Source: an uncultured bacterium
GTDB lineage: Bacteria; Verrucomicrobiota; Kiritimatiellia; RFP12; UBA1067
Length of the DNA stretch: 41,477 nucleotides
Direction of reading: 5' to 3'
NCBI GenBank assembly: GCA_902761035.1
Contig: CACWIW010000141.1
Coordinates: 1-41,477 of the forward strand
The position numbers and the translations under genes are program-made. Below are positions 23,556 to 32,943 of the stretch, in pieces. A model generated the notes under the pieces. That model was given only the letters and a program-made list of their open reading frames with translations. It was not told where the DNA came from and did not search any database. Every line of letters begins with the position of its first letter. The first letter of the stretch is position 1.

Positions 23556-23956
23556 TCATTTGGGCAGTTCCTTGCAGACGACCAAATTCTTCTTGTAGAA
23601 GGCCATGCCGAACTTGAGGATGTCGCGCTTTTCGCCATGCGCGGCGAAGTCGGCGAGCCCGCCGACCAGATCTTCTTGTCGCAAAACAGCGACGCCTCGC
23701 CCTCATAGAACGCGCGGATCATCTCCAGCGTCGTCGTCTTGCCGAAGCGTCTCGGGCGCGTGAACAGCACCACGCGCGACTTCGAGTCGATGAGATCCTT
23801 CAGGATGAGCGTCTTGTCAACGCAATAGGAATCGCGTGAGAACGTCGCCCAGTCGCTCGTCCCTACGGGCGGCGGCAAAAGCCCCTCTCTGCGCGCCGCC
23901 TTGCCGGCGCGCACCTGCTTCTTGCCGTTTTTTGCACTTACCTTCTTCAAAGACAA
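23556..23956 (-). pseudogene. AAA-ATPase/PDDEXK-nuclease family protein, internally deleted remnant
   Basis: The N-terminal ~95 codons match the start of the 'predicted AAA-ATPase' family common in gut anaerobes: PPPVGTSDWATFSRDSYCVDKT, shown here as two overlapping motifs PPPVGTSDW and SYCVDKT, then Walker-type LFTRPRRFGKTTTLEMI and FYEGEASLF. After CDKKIW the frame changes, and the shifted frame gives LADFAAHGEKRDILKFGMAF and KKNLVVCKELPK followed by stop at 23556, which looks like the family's C-terminal tail. About 400 central residues are missing (family members usually have over 500), so the gene is dead. The reading begins at a TTG (23956); no clear start was found. It lies between the promoter at 23983 and the small ORF before the kinase. 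Confidence 0.75.
23891..23912. repeat. Palindromic element in the 5' part of the AAA-ATPase remnant
   Basis: GCGCGCCG and CGGCGCGC form an 8-bp stem with a 6-nt loop. On the minus strand it is read as VRAGKAARR, reminiscent of the VGADHRAAR peptide encoded by the palindromes in hrpA, although the GGTAGGG head is not preserved. It may be a degenerate member of that family. Confidence 0.35.
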
Positions 23957-23958
23957 CC

Positions 23959-23977
23959 TCGTTCAACTTTTGAACGA
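23959..23977. promoter_or_regulatory. Operator-like perfect palindrome at start point of the AAA-ATPase/kinase unit
   Basis: TCGTTCAACTTTTGAACGA has perfect 8-bp arms around CTT. It covers the predicted start point and holds GTTCAA (23970-23975, minus strand) 7 nt after the -10, as at genes A and C. Confidence 0.55.
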
Positions 23978-23982
23978 CTTGA

Positions 23983-24012
23983 ATGATACCATAATCTCAC
24001 CCCCGCCCGCAA
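23983..24012 (-). promoter_or_regulatory. Promoter of the AAA-ATPase remnant / small ORF / kinase unit
   Basis: TTGCGG (24007-24012), 18 bp, TATCAT (23983-23988) with TGG before it. The preceding AATTTCGGC also matches the stretch upstream of the promoters of C and D. It would drive the remnant, the 30-codon ORF and, through it, the kinase. Confidence 0.65.
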
Positions 24013-24026
24013 GCCGAAATTGCGGG

Positions 24027-24045
24027 AATCCGGAGTTTCCGGATT
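24027..24045. terminator. Hairpin after relic B
   Basis: AATCCGGA and TCCGGATT form a perfect 8-bp stem around GTT, starting 6 bp beyond the stop codon of relic B. No U-tract follows, so termination would depend on the stem or on Rho. Confidence 0.4.
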
Positions 24046-24051
24046 TTCCAG

Positions 24052-24475
24052 CTACCGCACGATGAGGAACATGCCTTTGGGCTTGCCGTTCGTGAACGTG
24101 AGGCGGCCGTCCTGCACCGTGAGCGCAAGGTTCTCCGTGTAGTCGTTGCCGGTTTCGTCGGTCACGGTGTACGCCACGCCGGAAATATCGGCGGCCGTCA
24201 GGCCGGTGACCGCGCCCGTGAGGTAATAGGCCTTGCGCGTCGGTTGTGCGTCGAACGTGACACTCAGCGCCTTCAAGCCCTTGAACGTTTCAGGCGTCGC
24301 ATTGGCGAACTGGACGGCCGGGAGGTTCGCGTTTCGAGCGGTCGCGCCCTCGACCACCCAGCTGTTGTTTTCGCCCGTGAAGCGATACGGTACGAGTCCC
24401 AGGCGTACTTGTCCTCGCCGCCGCGTGCACCGTCACTGCGGCCACAAAAGCCAAAGTACTGACAAGCTTTCTCAT
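24052..24475 (-). pseudogene. Surface protein B: collapsed relic of a protein A paralogue
   Basis: Three short pieces of an A-like gene survive in three different frames. The first, from ATG 24475 with AGGAGG upstream, is a signal peptide MRKLVSTLAFVAAVTVHAA. The second, GGEDKYAWDSY, matches GGDDKHAWDSF near the N-terminus of A. The third, YRFTGENNSWVVEGAT onward, is the final domain and ends GMFLIVR; it is close to identical to the end of A, including at the DNA level. Two out-of-frame deletions removing thousands of residues are implied. No promoter of the type found at A, C and D lies upstream. An assembly collapse between repeats is an alternative explanation. Confidence 0.8.
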
Positions 24476-24510
24476 TGCTTTTCCTCCTTTTTACGTCTAT
24501 CGTCTCACGT

Positions 24511-27500
24511 CTACTTATATTCAAGCTGAATAAAATCGTAGGATATTTCGCCACTGTTGATTTCAAGTGTAATCTTGTTTTGGCCGGTTTTGAGCAATGC
24601 CTTGTCAAACTCAATCGGGTTAAATATCAATTTGCCGTATGAGTGTGTCCTCATGACCATCGAGTCGTCGGCTGAATAGTCCAGCGTCTTGATCAGAGAC
24701 CCGTTGACAGATACCTTAAGTCCGTAGCCGGACGTGTTACGCGAGCTGCAGGTTACAACCGTGAGCACGGGCTGGCCGTCAGGTATTTCGTCCATGTTCC
24801 AGACAATGCTGAAAGGGAGAGGCGTGGTACGGTAGGTGTCCATCTTTATCTGGGCGTAGTTCCAATCGTACTTAGGCAGGCTTTCCCCGACCTTGAACTC
24901 AACGTCGTTGGGGAACCGCATGGGGTAATAATGAAGCAGTTCCCAGCCGAAGTTTTTCTCGGAATCGTAAAGCCAGGTTCTGTCGGCATCGCCCACGCGC
25001 CAGGCAAGCCTGCCATTTGAATATTCTCTGAACACCAGCGTGCCCACATCGGTGTTGCGGGATTTCTCCACAACAACGTTTTCCTTCGCGACTTCGCCTG
25101 GATAGCCCTCTTTCCATACGGTCACGGTGTAGGTATCGGCATGGACATTGTCTATGCTCCAACAGCCGTTCTCGTCCGCACGCGTCCAGTACTGATACGG
25201 GCTGTTGCTCTGATTCCACGTCACGTAGCGCTCGTCTTTCTTGCCTCTCGTCTCGCCCGGCACGTTCACGACAACATAGGCGCCCTTGGGTGACGAGCCG
25301 TCGAACATTTCAACTTTGCCGCGTAGTGAGCCCCGTTCAAAATAGTGGGCGTCTTCCATCCAGGCATAGGGCCACCGCGCCTGCTCGCAGACAAGCTTGC
25401 TCTTGGCGTCTTCATATTTTGCCATGAGCGTGTCGCCCCTGTTGAAATAGACCAGGATCGGACCGTACACCTTATGGTACCTGCCCTCCGGAATGGGGCG
25501 CTCGGACCAGGTGAAGTACTCTCCTTCAAACATCCCGTTGTCGTTCTTGAGAAGTTTGCATATCGAATCCTTCGACACCGTCAGAATCCACATGCCCAGC
25601 CGGTCGTTTGCACTGCCGCTTATGGATGAATCCAGCTGATAGGGGTTTCGTTCGTGCTTGGCGTTGAGCTCGCCGTTCTGATTGCGGTAAACCGACTGAT
25701 AAATGTCTTTCCTGCCGTACTCCGTGTCGATCGGCCGGGCATCCTCGATTATTCTGCTGTTGAATTGAAGTTTATCGTGCTCGATCTGATATTCCCAGAC
25801 GTCCGAACTCTTTCTGAACATAGGCGCACAGTACAAATGCGAACAGGAAGCCGTGCCCTCAGCCTTGTCGACTGTATAATACAAATAGAATCCGCTTTCA
25901 CCCCTCGGAATCCTGTACACGACCTCCAATGTATAGGGGAACCGCTCCGTGGGAGAATATGTATACGCATATTCGGCGTAATCGGCATTTGCAGTTTTCA
26001 AGCCACGTGTTCTTTTACCGTCGTGCTCGATTATGCGACCGAACGCACCGGAATTCCATGTGATGAAGCCGTAGCCTTTCAAGAGGCTGTTTGTGCTGTC
26101 GCAGGTTGTAAGCTTCTTGACTCCGGCCCACGAATTCCTGTCGCCTGCGTCGAACATCAGGCAAATGTTGCCGTTGCTGATCGTCACGACCTTGTTCGAC
26201 GGGACTGCGTCGCCGTATTTGTATTCGACGCCGTCTATGATCGTCACGACATCCTGCGTACTGTCGTTGTAGGGCGTGAGAGCGGATGTTGGCGTCTTGT
26301 CCGGCGTGCCGCCCAGGTCCTTTATGGCAACGCACGCCCTTTCTGCAACATGCGGATTGCCGTGGCCGAGCAGCTTTTGCAGGGCGGGAACGGCTGCTTT
26401 CGCCTTTTCTTCCAACTGAGGGTTCCGGCCCTTTCTGCCCAGGGTGTCAACTGCCCGCAGGACGACTTCCGCATCCGGATTTGAAAGCGCGTTTACAAGA
26501 GCGTGGACAGACGCTTCGTCGTCTGTCATTTCGAGTATGTCCTGCGCCTTGTTGAGCAGGTGACGTGTAACTTTCATCGCCTTTGTCTTGAAGGCAAGGG
26601 TCCAGGTGTCTTTTTCGGCAAGGTCCTCTCTGTCCAGCAGATACAATGCACGCAAGGCGTACAAGCGCACATCCTCGTCCTCTTCGGGATTGTTCGCCAG
26701 CATGGCCATATTGCCAGCAGAGAGCAGATTCAGCCGGCCATACACCAATTCCATGTAGGCCTTGTCCGTCTTGCCGATCTGGTATTCCCTTAAGTCGAAT
26801 ATGATAAATTCGGACAGCGCCCGTATGGCGCGGATTCGCTCTTCTTTGTCCGTGCTGCTCAGCAAGACATCCAGCATCGAGTTGAAGACTCGATACGGAG
26901 TGATGTTCTCAAGCATCATGGTCTCAAGCGCTTCTTCGCGGTAGTAATAGTAGTCCTGGAGCATGGCGTCTATAAAGGTTCGGCCAATGCTCTCCCCTGC
27001 CTTGTTCGAATGCAGGTTATACAAAGTTTTGTCCGTCCCTTTTATCTGCACGCCCAATGCGTAGAACATGATTTGCGCAACCAGACCTCGTGTCGCCAGC
27101 TCGCCGGTGTGCACGTTCAGGCCTCTGGAGATGTATTTTTCGTTGCCGACCCTTATGTATCCCATGGGATAGCCGCCCTTTGCCACTGCCTCGTCGCCAT
27201 AGCCGAGCGCTTCCACGACCATCTTGACGGCGTCTTCTTCCTTGAGGGGGGCTTCAGATCCAAATCGTCCGTCGCCAGGACCACGCTTGAACGCCCTTGA
27301 AACGACTGCCGCAAATTCCGCTCTTGTAATTGTATTGTCTGGCCTGAACGTGCCATCCGCATAGCCGTTCATGAGGCCAAGATGGCTTAAGGTCAAGGCG
27401 GCGATTTCCGCAGGGTGTCCGTTGAAATGTCGTGAACCCTTTCTGTCGGGCTTCCCCACCATGTCGGAGAATCGATGGTCCAGAACTTTTGCCGTGGGCT

Positions 27501-27663
27501 CCCGGGCAAGGTGCCCTTCTCCCTTCGAAGTTTGCGCAGAGCGAGAAGCCGGCTTGGGGAACCTCCGAACCTTTTCAAAATCTGCACCGCTGACAACGGT
27601 TGCCATTCCAATCATCATGGCAAGCGTGCACATGACAGATGCAAGAGTGCAGGGTCGCCTCAT
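24511..27663 (-). CDS. Secreted SLH-HEAT-rhamnogalacturonan lyase (PL4-like)
   Basis: 1050 residues from ATG 27663 (GGAAGGGGG upstream), with signal peptide MRRPCTLASVMCTLAMMIG ending near VSGA. S-layer homology segments follow: ALTLSHLGLMNGYADGTFRP then TITRAEFAAVVSRAF (~90-127), and MVVEALGYGDEAVAKGGYP...ATRGLVAQIMFYAL (~147-203). A helical HEAT-like region (~245-455) comes next. From ~480 on the pattern is that of polysaccharide lyase family 4: a beta-sandwich with the signature YHKVYGPILVYFNRGD and RWPYAW, a small regulatory-like fold (RGKVEMFDGSSPKGAYVVV ... DTYTVTVWKEGYPG), and a terminal carbohydrate-binding-like domain ending YDFIQLEY. PL4 enzymes cleave rhamnogalacturonan I of pectin. 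Catalytic residues were not assigned. It lacks the IVR tail of its neighbours, so it is probably retained through SLH. Visibly lower GC suggests recent acquisition. Confidence 0.85.
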   Translation of the reverse strand: MRRPCTLASVMCTLAMMIGMATVVSGADFEKVRRFPKPASRSAQTSKGEGHLAREPTAKVLDHRFSDMVGKPDRKGSRHFNGHPAEIAALTLSHLGLMNGYADGTFRPDNTITRAEFAAVVSRAFKRGPGDGRFGSEAPLKEEDAVKMVVEALGYGDEAVAKGGYPMGYIRVGNEKYISRGLNVHTGELATRGLVAQIMFYALGVQIKGTDKTLYNLHSNKAGESIGRTFIDAMLQDYYYYREEALETMMLENITPYRVFNSMLDVLLSSTDKEERIRAIRALSEFIIFDLREYQIGKTDKAYMELVYGRLNLLSAGNMAMLANNPEEDEDVRLYALRALYLLDREDLAEKDTWTLAFKTKAMKVTRHLLNKAQDILEMTDDEASVHALVNALSNPDAEVVLRAVDTLGRKGRNPQLEEKAKAAVPALQKLLGHGNPHVAERACVAIKDLGGTPDKTPTSALTPYNDSTQDVVTIIDGVEYKYGDAVPSNKVVTISNGNICLMFDAGDRNSWAGVKKLTTCDSTNSLLKGYGFITWNSGAFGRIIEHDGKRTRGLKTANADYAEYAYTYSPTERFPYTLEVVYRIPRGESGFYLYYTVDKAEGTASCSHLYCAPMFRKSSDVWEYQIEHDKLQFNSRIIEDARPIDTEYGRKDIYQSVYRNQNGELNAKHERNPYQLDSSISGSANDRLGMWILTVSKDSICKLLKNDNGMFEGEYFTWSERPIPEGRYHKVYGPILVYFNRGDTLMAKYEDAKSKLVCEQARWPYAWMEDAHYFERGSLRGKVEMFDGSSPKGAYVVVNVPGETRGKKDERYVTWNQSNSPYQYWTRADENGCWSIDNVHADTYTVTVWKEGYPGEVAKENVVVEKSRNTDVGTLVFREYSNGRLAWRVGDADRTWLYDSEKNFGWELLHYYPMRFPNDVEFKVGESLPKYDWNYAQIKMDTYRTTPLPFSIVWNMDEIPDGQPVLTVVTCSSRNTSGYGLKVSVNGSLIKTLDYSADDSMVMRTHSYGKLIFNPIEFDKALLKTGQNKITLEINSGEISYDFIQLEYK

Positions 27664-27723
27664 TTTTTGCCCCCTTCCTGCCAATTTGCAAATCCTATTT
27701 CTCGATCAGGCGCCAGCTACGAG

Positions 27724-27752
27724 TGGCAAAACCGGTCAGACCGGTTTTGCCA
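27724..27752. terminator. Perfect 13-bp hairpin after surface gene D
   Basis: TGGCAAAACCGGT and ACCGGTTTTGCCA pair perfectly around a CAG loop, 4 bp past the stop codon of D (minus strand). With the stop it reads GGTAGGG followed by the stem, the same head as the palindromic elements in hrpA. No U-run follows. It also separates D from the lyase gene downstream on the same strand. Confidence 0.55.
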
Positions 27753-27756
27753 CACC

Positions 27757-30700
27757 CTACCGCACGATGAGGGTCAGGCCGGTCGCATTCTTGACGTCGA
27801 GCATAAGCGTGCCGTCACGCGCCTTCAACTTGGCTTTCCACGAGGCTTTCGGGAGCGTCAGCGCCGTCGTATCGAGCGTGAATGCCTCCGCAGACGCGCC
27901 CGCGGCAAGTACGCCAATCGGAATCGAGAGTTTCTGGGTCTCCCCAGAAAGATCGCCCGCCACCTTCAGGTTCGCCGTGCCGGTGGAAGGCGTGGCAATC
28001 GTGCCCACGACGGATGTCCCCGCCGTCGTGCGCGCCTCCGCGCCGTCGATCAGCAGCGTGGCGTTCGCGGCGAGCGTCACCGCATTCGTGACCGATACCC
28101 CTTCCATGAGCTCAAGCGTACCGTCCGCGCCCACCGACGCCGCCCCCGTACCGAGGGCGTGGTCGTGCGCGGCCAACAGCGTGCCGCCGTTCACGGTCGT
28201 GCCGCCGGTAAACGTGTTGTAGCCGGAAACGACGAGCGTACCCGCGTTCTTCTTGATGATCGCGCCGCCCAAGTCGTAGCGGCCGCCCGAATAGGTGCCG
28301 ATGGTCTTGCCGTCCTCCACGTCGGCGGAGATGATGACGGTGCGGGCCGTTGCCGCGGCGGAATCGTAGGTGTCGAACGTGACGGGGGCATGGAAATGCA
28401 CCTTGCTGCCTGTGCCTTCATAGCGAATCGCGTAGTCGGCCAGCGCACCGAGCGTGATCTGCGGCCCGATGCCGATACCCGTGACGTCTGTGGCTTTCAC
28501 GACGATGCCTTCCGAACCCAGATTGAGCTTCCGCTGTTCAATCCACTTGGGATCTGTCGTCGTCGAGTCGGCGACAATCCCATTGAGGTTGATGACGCCA
28601 GATCCCTGATAGCCGTTTTGCCCCTGCTGCTTGAAGATGCCGATGCGGCCGCTGTGGTTCATGTTGTATCGTTCGTACGCATTCAACGTCCCGTTCACGT
28701 ACACGACCACGCCGTGTCCGACGCCGTTGTAGTAATACGTCGAACCATTGTGCTCAACCGTACGGCAGTTGACCGTGCCGCCGGCATCAACCTGGAACAG
28801 CACCAGCGAGGTATAAGAGTTGCCGCGGAGGGGAAGAATCAGCCGGTCGCAGGTTACCACCGCCCCTGAACGAATATAGGTATGCTGCCCTTCTGTTTTG
28901 GGGAGCGTCCAATCGCCGGTGAAGGTGACACGTCCCCGGAACTCCGAATTTGGCGTGGCCCAGGTGTTGCCGCTGTCCCACGTCGTGGCCACCGCGCCGC
29001 CCGCGAAGTTGACGGACGTGTTCGAGAAGTTCACCTTGTACGTGTCCGTGAACTGCACCTTGCAGTTGACCACGGGAATGACGGTCGCGCTGCTCGTGAC
29101 GGATGCGAGCGTGAGCGTATTGGTCGTAGCGGCGGACGGATTGGCGAGCGTGAGCGCGCCGGCCCCTTCGACCACCATCGCGGCCACCTGCACGTCCGCG
29201 TCGAGCGTCACGGTCGTCGCAGCCTCGGGCGCGAAGCGAATCGTGTCCAGCACGTTCGGCACGTCGTTCACGGCCTCGCCGTTGACGCTCCAGTTGCCGG
29301 GCGTGGAGAAGTTGCCGTCAACCGCACCCGTCCACGTGTACGTGCCGACCGCGCGGGCGTCGTACTTAAGCGCGCCGCCATCGACGGAGAGCGTGCCGAC
29401 CGCGCTGTCCGGAGTGACCACGAAACCGGTCGTGTCCGTGTAGCCGGAGGGGAAGATCGTGGTGGTGCCCAACAAGTGCAGGTTCACCGTGCCGTTCCGC
29501 GTGACGATGCCGCTGATCTGCGACCCCGTGCCGCACACGAGCGTCGCGCCGTCCGCGAACGTAACCGCATTGGCGATCGTCACGCCGTCCGCGAGCTCCA
29601 GCGTCGCGCCCGCCGCCACCGTGATCGGCCCCGTGCCCGCCGCGTTGTTGTGCTCGAGACGAACCGTGCCGCCGTTGATTTTCGTGCCGTTCGAGTAGGT
29701 GCTGTCGCCGGAGAGGATCAGCGTACCGGGGTTGACCTTGATGATTTGGCCGATACCGGGATACTGCGCGTTGCCGTGGGTCTGCTCCAAATCGGTCAGA
29801 TTGGCGGTGATCGTGATCGTGCGCGGCGTCGTTCTGTCGACGGAGTCCAACGTGTCGAACGTCGTATTGCCATAGAGGCCCATGCTCGGAGTGGCGCGCT
29901 CGGAGCGAATCACATAGTCCGCAAACGCGCCCACCGTCATACCGTGCGCGAAGCCAAACGCCTTCGTATTGAAACCGGATGCAACGCGAATGCCGCTCGC
30001 GCCGATGTTGGTCTTAAACTGCTCAAGCCACGTGTGCCAGCCGGTCTGTCCCGTCGTCAGGGCCTCGATGCCCTGGAGATGGTACGTGCCGGTGCCGTTG
30101 AAGCTGTTGGAACCCTTGTGCTTGTGCATGCCGATGCGGCCGCCGGCCTCGTTTCCATCCAGTCGATAGATGGTCGTCACGTTCAGCGTGCCGTTGCAAT
30201 GAACGCTGATGGCATGGCGGCAGTTGTTCCAGGTGTCGTTGCCGCACTTGTGGACAGCCGTGCCGACGTTGGCCGTGGCGCCAGCGTCGATCAACAGCTG
30301 CGTGGTTCGCCCGACGGCTCCCATATCCTTGTGCACAAGGGTCATCACAGGAGATGTCAGGGTCGAGCCGTTCCGCAGAATGTGGGTATAGATCGTACCC
30401 GTCGCCACCGGCGAAGTCGGAATCGTCCACCCCTGCGTCAGCGTGAAGTTTCCGTAGAGGTCGGCCGTCGGCGATGTCAAGTCATTACTCGAATCGATAT
30501 CGGTCGCCGTCGCACCACCCGAGAATTTGACCGCCGTATTCTCGAATGCAACCTTGTACGTTCCGGCGAAACCGACCTTGCACTCGATTTCAGGCATAAC
30601 CGTCGCGCTGTTCGAAACCGTCGCAAGCGCAAGGCGGTTCGTGGTGACGAAGCCGTGCGTCGCGGCAGGGTTGACGATCTTCACCGCGCCGGCGCCGGTG

Positions 30701-32545
30701 AACGAGAGATTGCGAATCGTCGCGGAAGCATCCAACACCACCGTGGCGGCGTTGGTGAACGAGACGTCCGCGTAGGCGTCGTCAGTCGGCGCACGCATAC
30801 CCGCAACGCCGTTGAAACTCCAGTTCCCGGCGTCAGACCACGCCCCTCCGTCCGCGCCGATCCAGACGAAACCATTGCTGAACGAAACATTTCCATCGGC
30901 CCACGAAATTTCATTGTTCGCCGACGTGAAATGCGCCGTGTATGCCGCCTCGGTGATGTTGGACGCGACAACGCCGTACGTGGACTGTCCCGCGACGAAC
31001 ACCTGCGCATCATCCGCAAAAACGGGTGGGCCAGTGAAGAGGCGCGCGCCGTCGAGCATTGTCACTGTGCCGGAGATGGAGAGCGTACCGTCACCCACAA
31101 TCTGATTGGGGAACGATGCGCCGTCCACGATTTCAAGCGTGCCGTTCGCGCCAAGCGTCACGGGACCCGTGCCGAGCTGTCCGCTCGCCGCGACAACCAC
31201 CTTGCCCTCTTCGATGATTGTGCCCTGCGTGTAAACCTTCGTGAAACCGGTCACTCCGTTGAAGGTGTCGGTCATCACGAGCGCACCCGCGCCGGTCTTG
31301 CGGATCGCGCCCGCATCGTGTACGCCGATGCCGCACGTCACGGTGATTCCCTCCGGCACGTTGATTGTGAGCGTCTTGCCGGAAATCGTCGAGATACCCC
31401 AGTCCGATGGCGTGTTGCTGTTTTTGAGGCCAAGGAACTCAAAGTCCTCAGATGCCGTGATCGTGGTATCCACCGCGAACCGCCACAGGTAGTCCTGCGT
31501 GACGGCCCCCATGCCGCCCGCACCGACAATCAAATTGGGAATGAAACTCCGCGCGATGGCGTGTTCGCACTTCGCGATGCGCGGCGCCTTGACCGTGCCG
31601 ATGTTGCCATCACGGCCGAAACGCGACTCGTTGGACGAAGACGATGGATTCGTGCGAACGATTACTTCACTGGTCGCCTCAAGCGTGCCGTTGATGTCGA
31701 GATCGCCGCGATCCCAGCCGTTCGTGACGGTGGTGAAGCAGGCATAGCCGGTCTCCTCCACGCGCAGGATGCGGTGGTGGGAAGTCTGCGTGCCGGAGAA
31801 ATGCTTGCCGTGCACAACGGAGTTGGACGCGACGATCCACGGATAGTCTCCCACGTTGTTGACGATCCAGTCCTCAGTGAACGTGAAGTCGCCGTCAAGC
31901 GTCATCTCGTTCGCAGTGGCAATGTCCGTGCGCAACGTTGTTTCGGGGTACGTGGCCGTGATGCCGCCTGGGAACTTGACGCGGCCGTTGCCCTGCTTGA
32001 CCACGAAATAGGTGTTGTTGAACGCGACCGGGCAGTTGAACACCATGTCGGTGGAGGCGTCACTGTAGATGTCGCTGGCGACGTTGATCTTGCCGGTGCC
32101 GGAGAGCTCCACAATGCCGTCGCCTGTGATCTTGAGGCCCTTCACGGTGATGTCCGCCGGAACTGTCACCGTGGCCGCCTTGTCGAACACGAGGTAGTCG
32201 TCGGACGTGAACGTGATCGTCTCGCCAGGCGTGCCACCCCAGTTGCCGGCATCTGCAATGGAGTCGCTGCTGCCGCCGCCAGTCCATACGCGCGCGTCGT
32301 CGAGCGCGCGCAGGCTCACGGCGTCGAAGCACGTGGCCCTGTCGCCGTTGGAGGTCTGCGATTCGAACATGAGGCGGTATGTTCCGGCCGCAGTCACTTC
32401 GATGTCCTTCCGCCAGTGCATGAGAACGGTGGCGGAAGTCGTGAAGGTGTCCAAAACCGCGTCGCCGAACTTAACATGTATCGTCTGCCCGCCGTGGCTC
32501 GGACGCGCCGTCCAGTTGAATGAGAGGCAAGGCCGCTCGCGAGCC
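27757..32545 (-). CDS. Surface protein D, main body (three large beta-helix repeats, IVR tail)
   Basis: About 1590 residues in this frame, beginning in mid-domain at CLSFNWTARPSHGG (a carbohydrate-binding-like sandwich, ...GTYRLMFESQTS). Three long homologous repeats of about 450-500 residues follow, each opening with a W-x-G...GNW motif: VWTGGGSSDSIADAGNW (~32290), FVWIGADGGAWSDAGNW (~30870) and YTWTGAVDGNFSTPGNW (~29335). Each repeat contains autotransporter-associated strands (NAGTLVVSGYNTFTGGTTV and similar). The protein ends GLTLIVR without a barrel domain. The true 5' end, with signal peptide and start, lies in two other frames at 32540-32820, so as it stands this body would not be made with its export signal. 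Probable role: extended surface fibre or adhesin. Confidence 0.85.
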
Positions 32546-32820
32546 ACGTTCCGTCCGGCTTGGCGAGACCGCCGCTGGACGATACCGTCCAGCCCGGGTT
32601 ACTGTACCCGTTCTTGCCGGCATACGAACCCCAGGACTGGTCCGTGGCGTTGCCTTGTTCGAAGTCGCCGTTCTGTATCAGTTCCGTACTGGCGGACGCC
32701 GTGAGCGCTGCGCCTGCGGCGACCGCATGCGCCTGCGGCGACCGCAAGGGACATGACAGCGGCTCGGGCGAAACCACAACTTTTCGCCCACTGATTGGAG
32801 CTGCAAGTAAGGTTTTTCAT
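32527..32820 (-). pseudogene. Surface protein D, 5' end in two shifted frames
   Basis: ATG 32820 (GGAGATAAAAGCC before it) opens MKNLTCSSNQWAKSCGFARA and continues AVMSLAVAAGA, a signal peptide homologous to that of A. A 19-bp tandem duplication then shifts the frame. The next frame carries ASASTELIQNGDFEQG and GWTVSSSGGLAKPDGTWLA, the start of a DUF642-like or CBM-like domain. Near 32527-32545 a second break moves to the frame of the main body. The join GTWLA to CLSFNW lacks the strands expected between them, so this second break looks like a small deletion. Confidence 0.8.
32709..32746. repeat. Perfect 19-bp tandem duplication in the signal-peptide region of D
   Basis: TGCGCCTGCGGCGACCGCA occurs twice in direct succession (32709-32727 and 32728-32746). 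Nineteen is not a multiple of three. Deleting one copy joins MSLAVAAGA to ALTASASTELIQNGD in a single frame, giving a natural signal peptide and cleavage region. Confidence 0.9.
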
Positions 32821-32877
32821 GGCTTTTATCTCCATCGAAACTTGAAAGGTTGCCTATTGTCAAAATTAACTCTGCGG

Positions 32878-32906
32878 ATATTATCATAATTCCCCACCGC
32901 CCGCAA
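32878..32906 (-). promoter_or_regulatory. Promoter of surface gene D
   Basis: TTGCGG (32901-32906), 17 bp, TAATAT (32878-32883) with TGA before it. Seven nt past the -10 is GTTAAT (32865-32870), a diverged version of the GTTCAA found at this place elsewhere, within the imperfect palindrome GTCAAAATTAAC (32859-32870). The upstream stretch CATTTTCGGC matches those of the promoter of C and, less closely, of A. Confidence 0.6.
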
Positions 32907-32915
32907 GCCGAAAAT

Positions 32916-32943
32916 GGTAGGGGCCGACCATCGGGCGGCCCAC
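32916..32943 (+). repeat. GTAG-headed palindromic element beside the promoter of D
   Basis: 28 bp, differing from the copies in hrpA at two positions (one in the loop, one in the last bases). It sits 9 bp upstream of the -35 of gene D. Confidence 0.8.

Noticed and set aside
28882..32523. 1213-codon open frame on the plus strand opposite gene D
   Set aside because: Low-complexity Arg/Val/Ala/Asp composition without motifs; it is an antisense shadow of the repetitive gene D.
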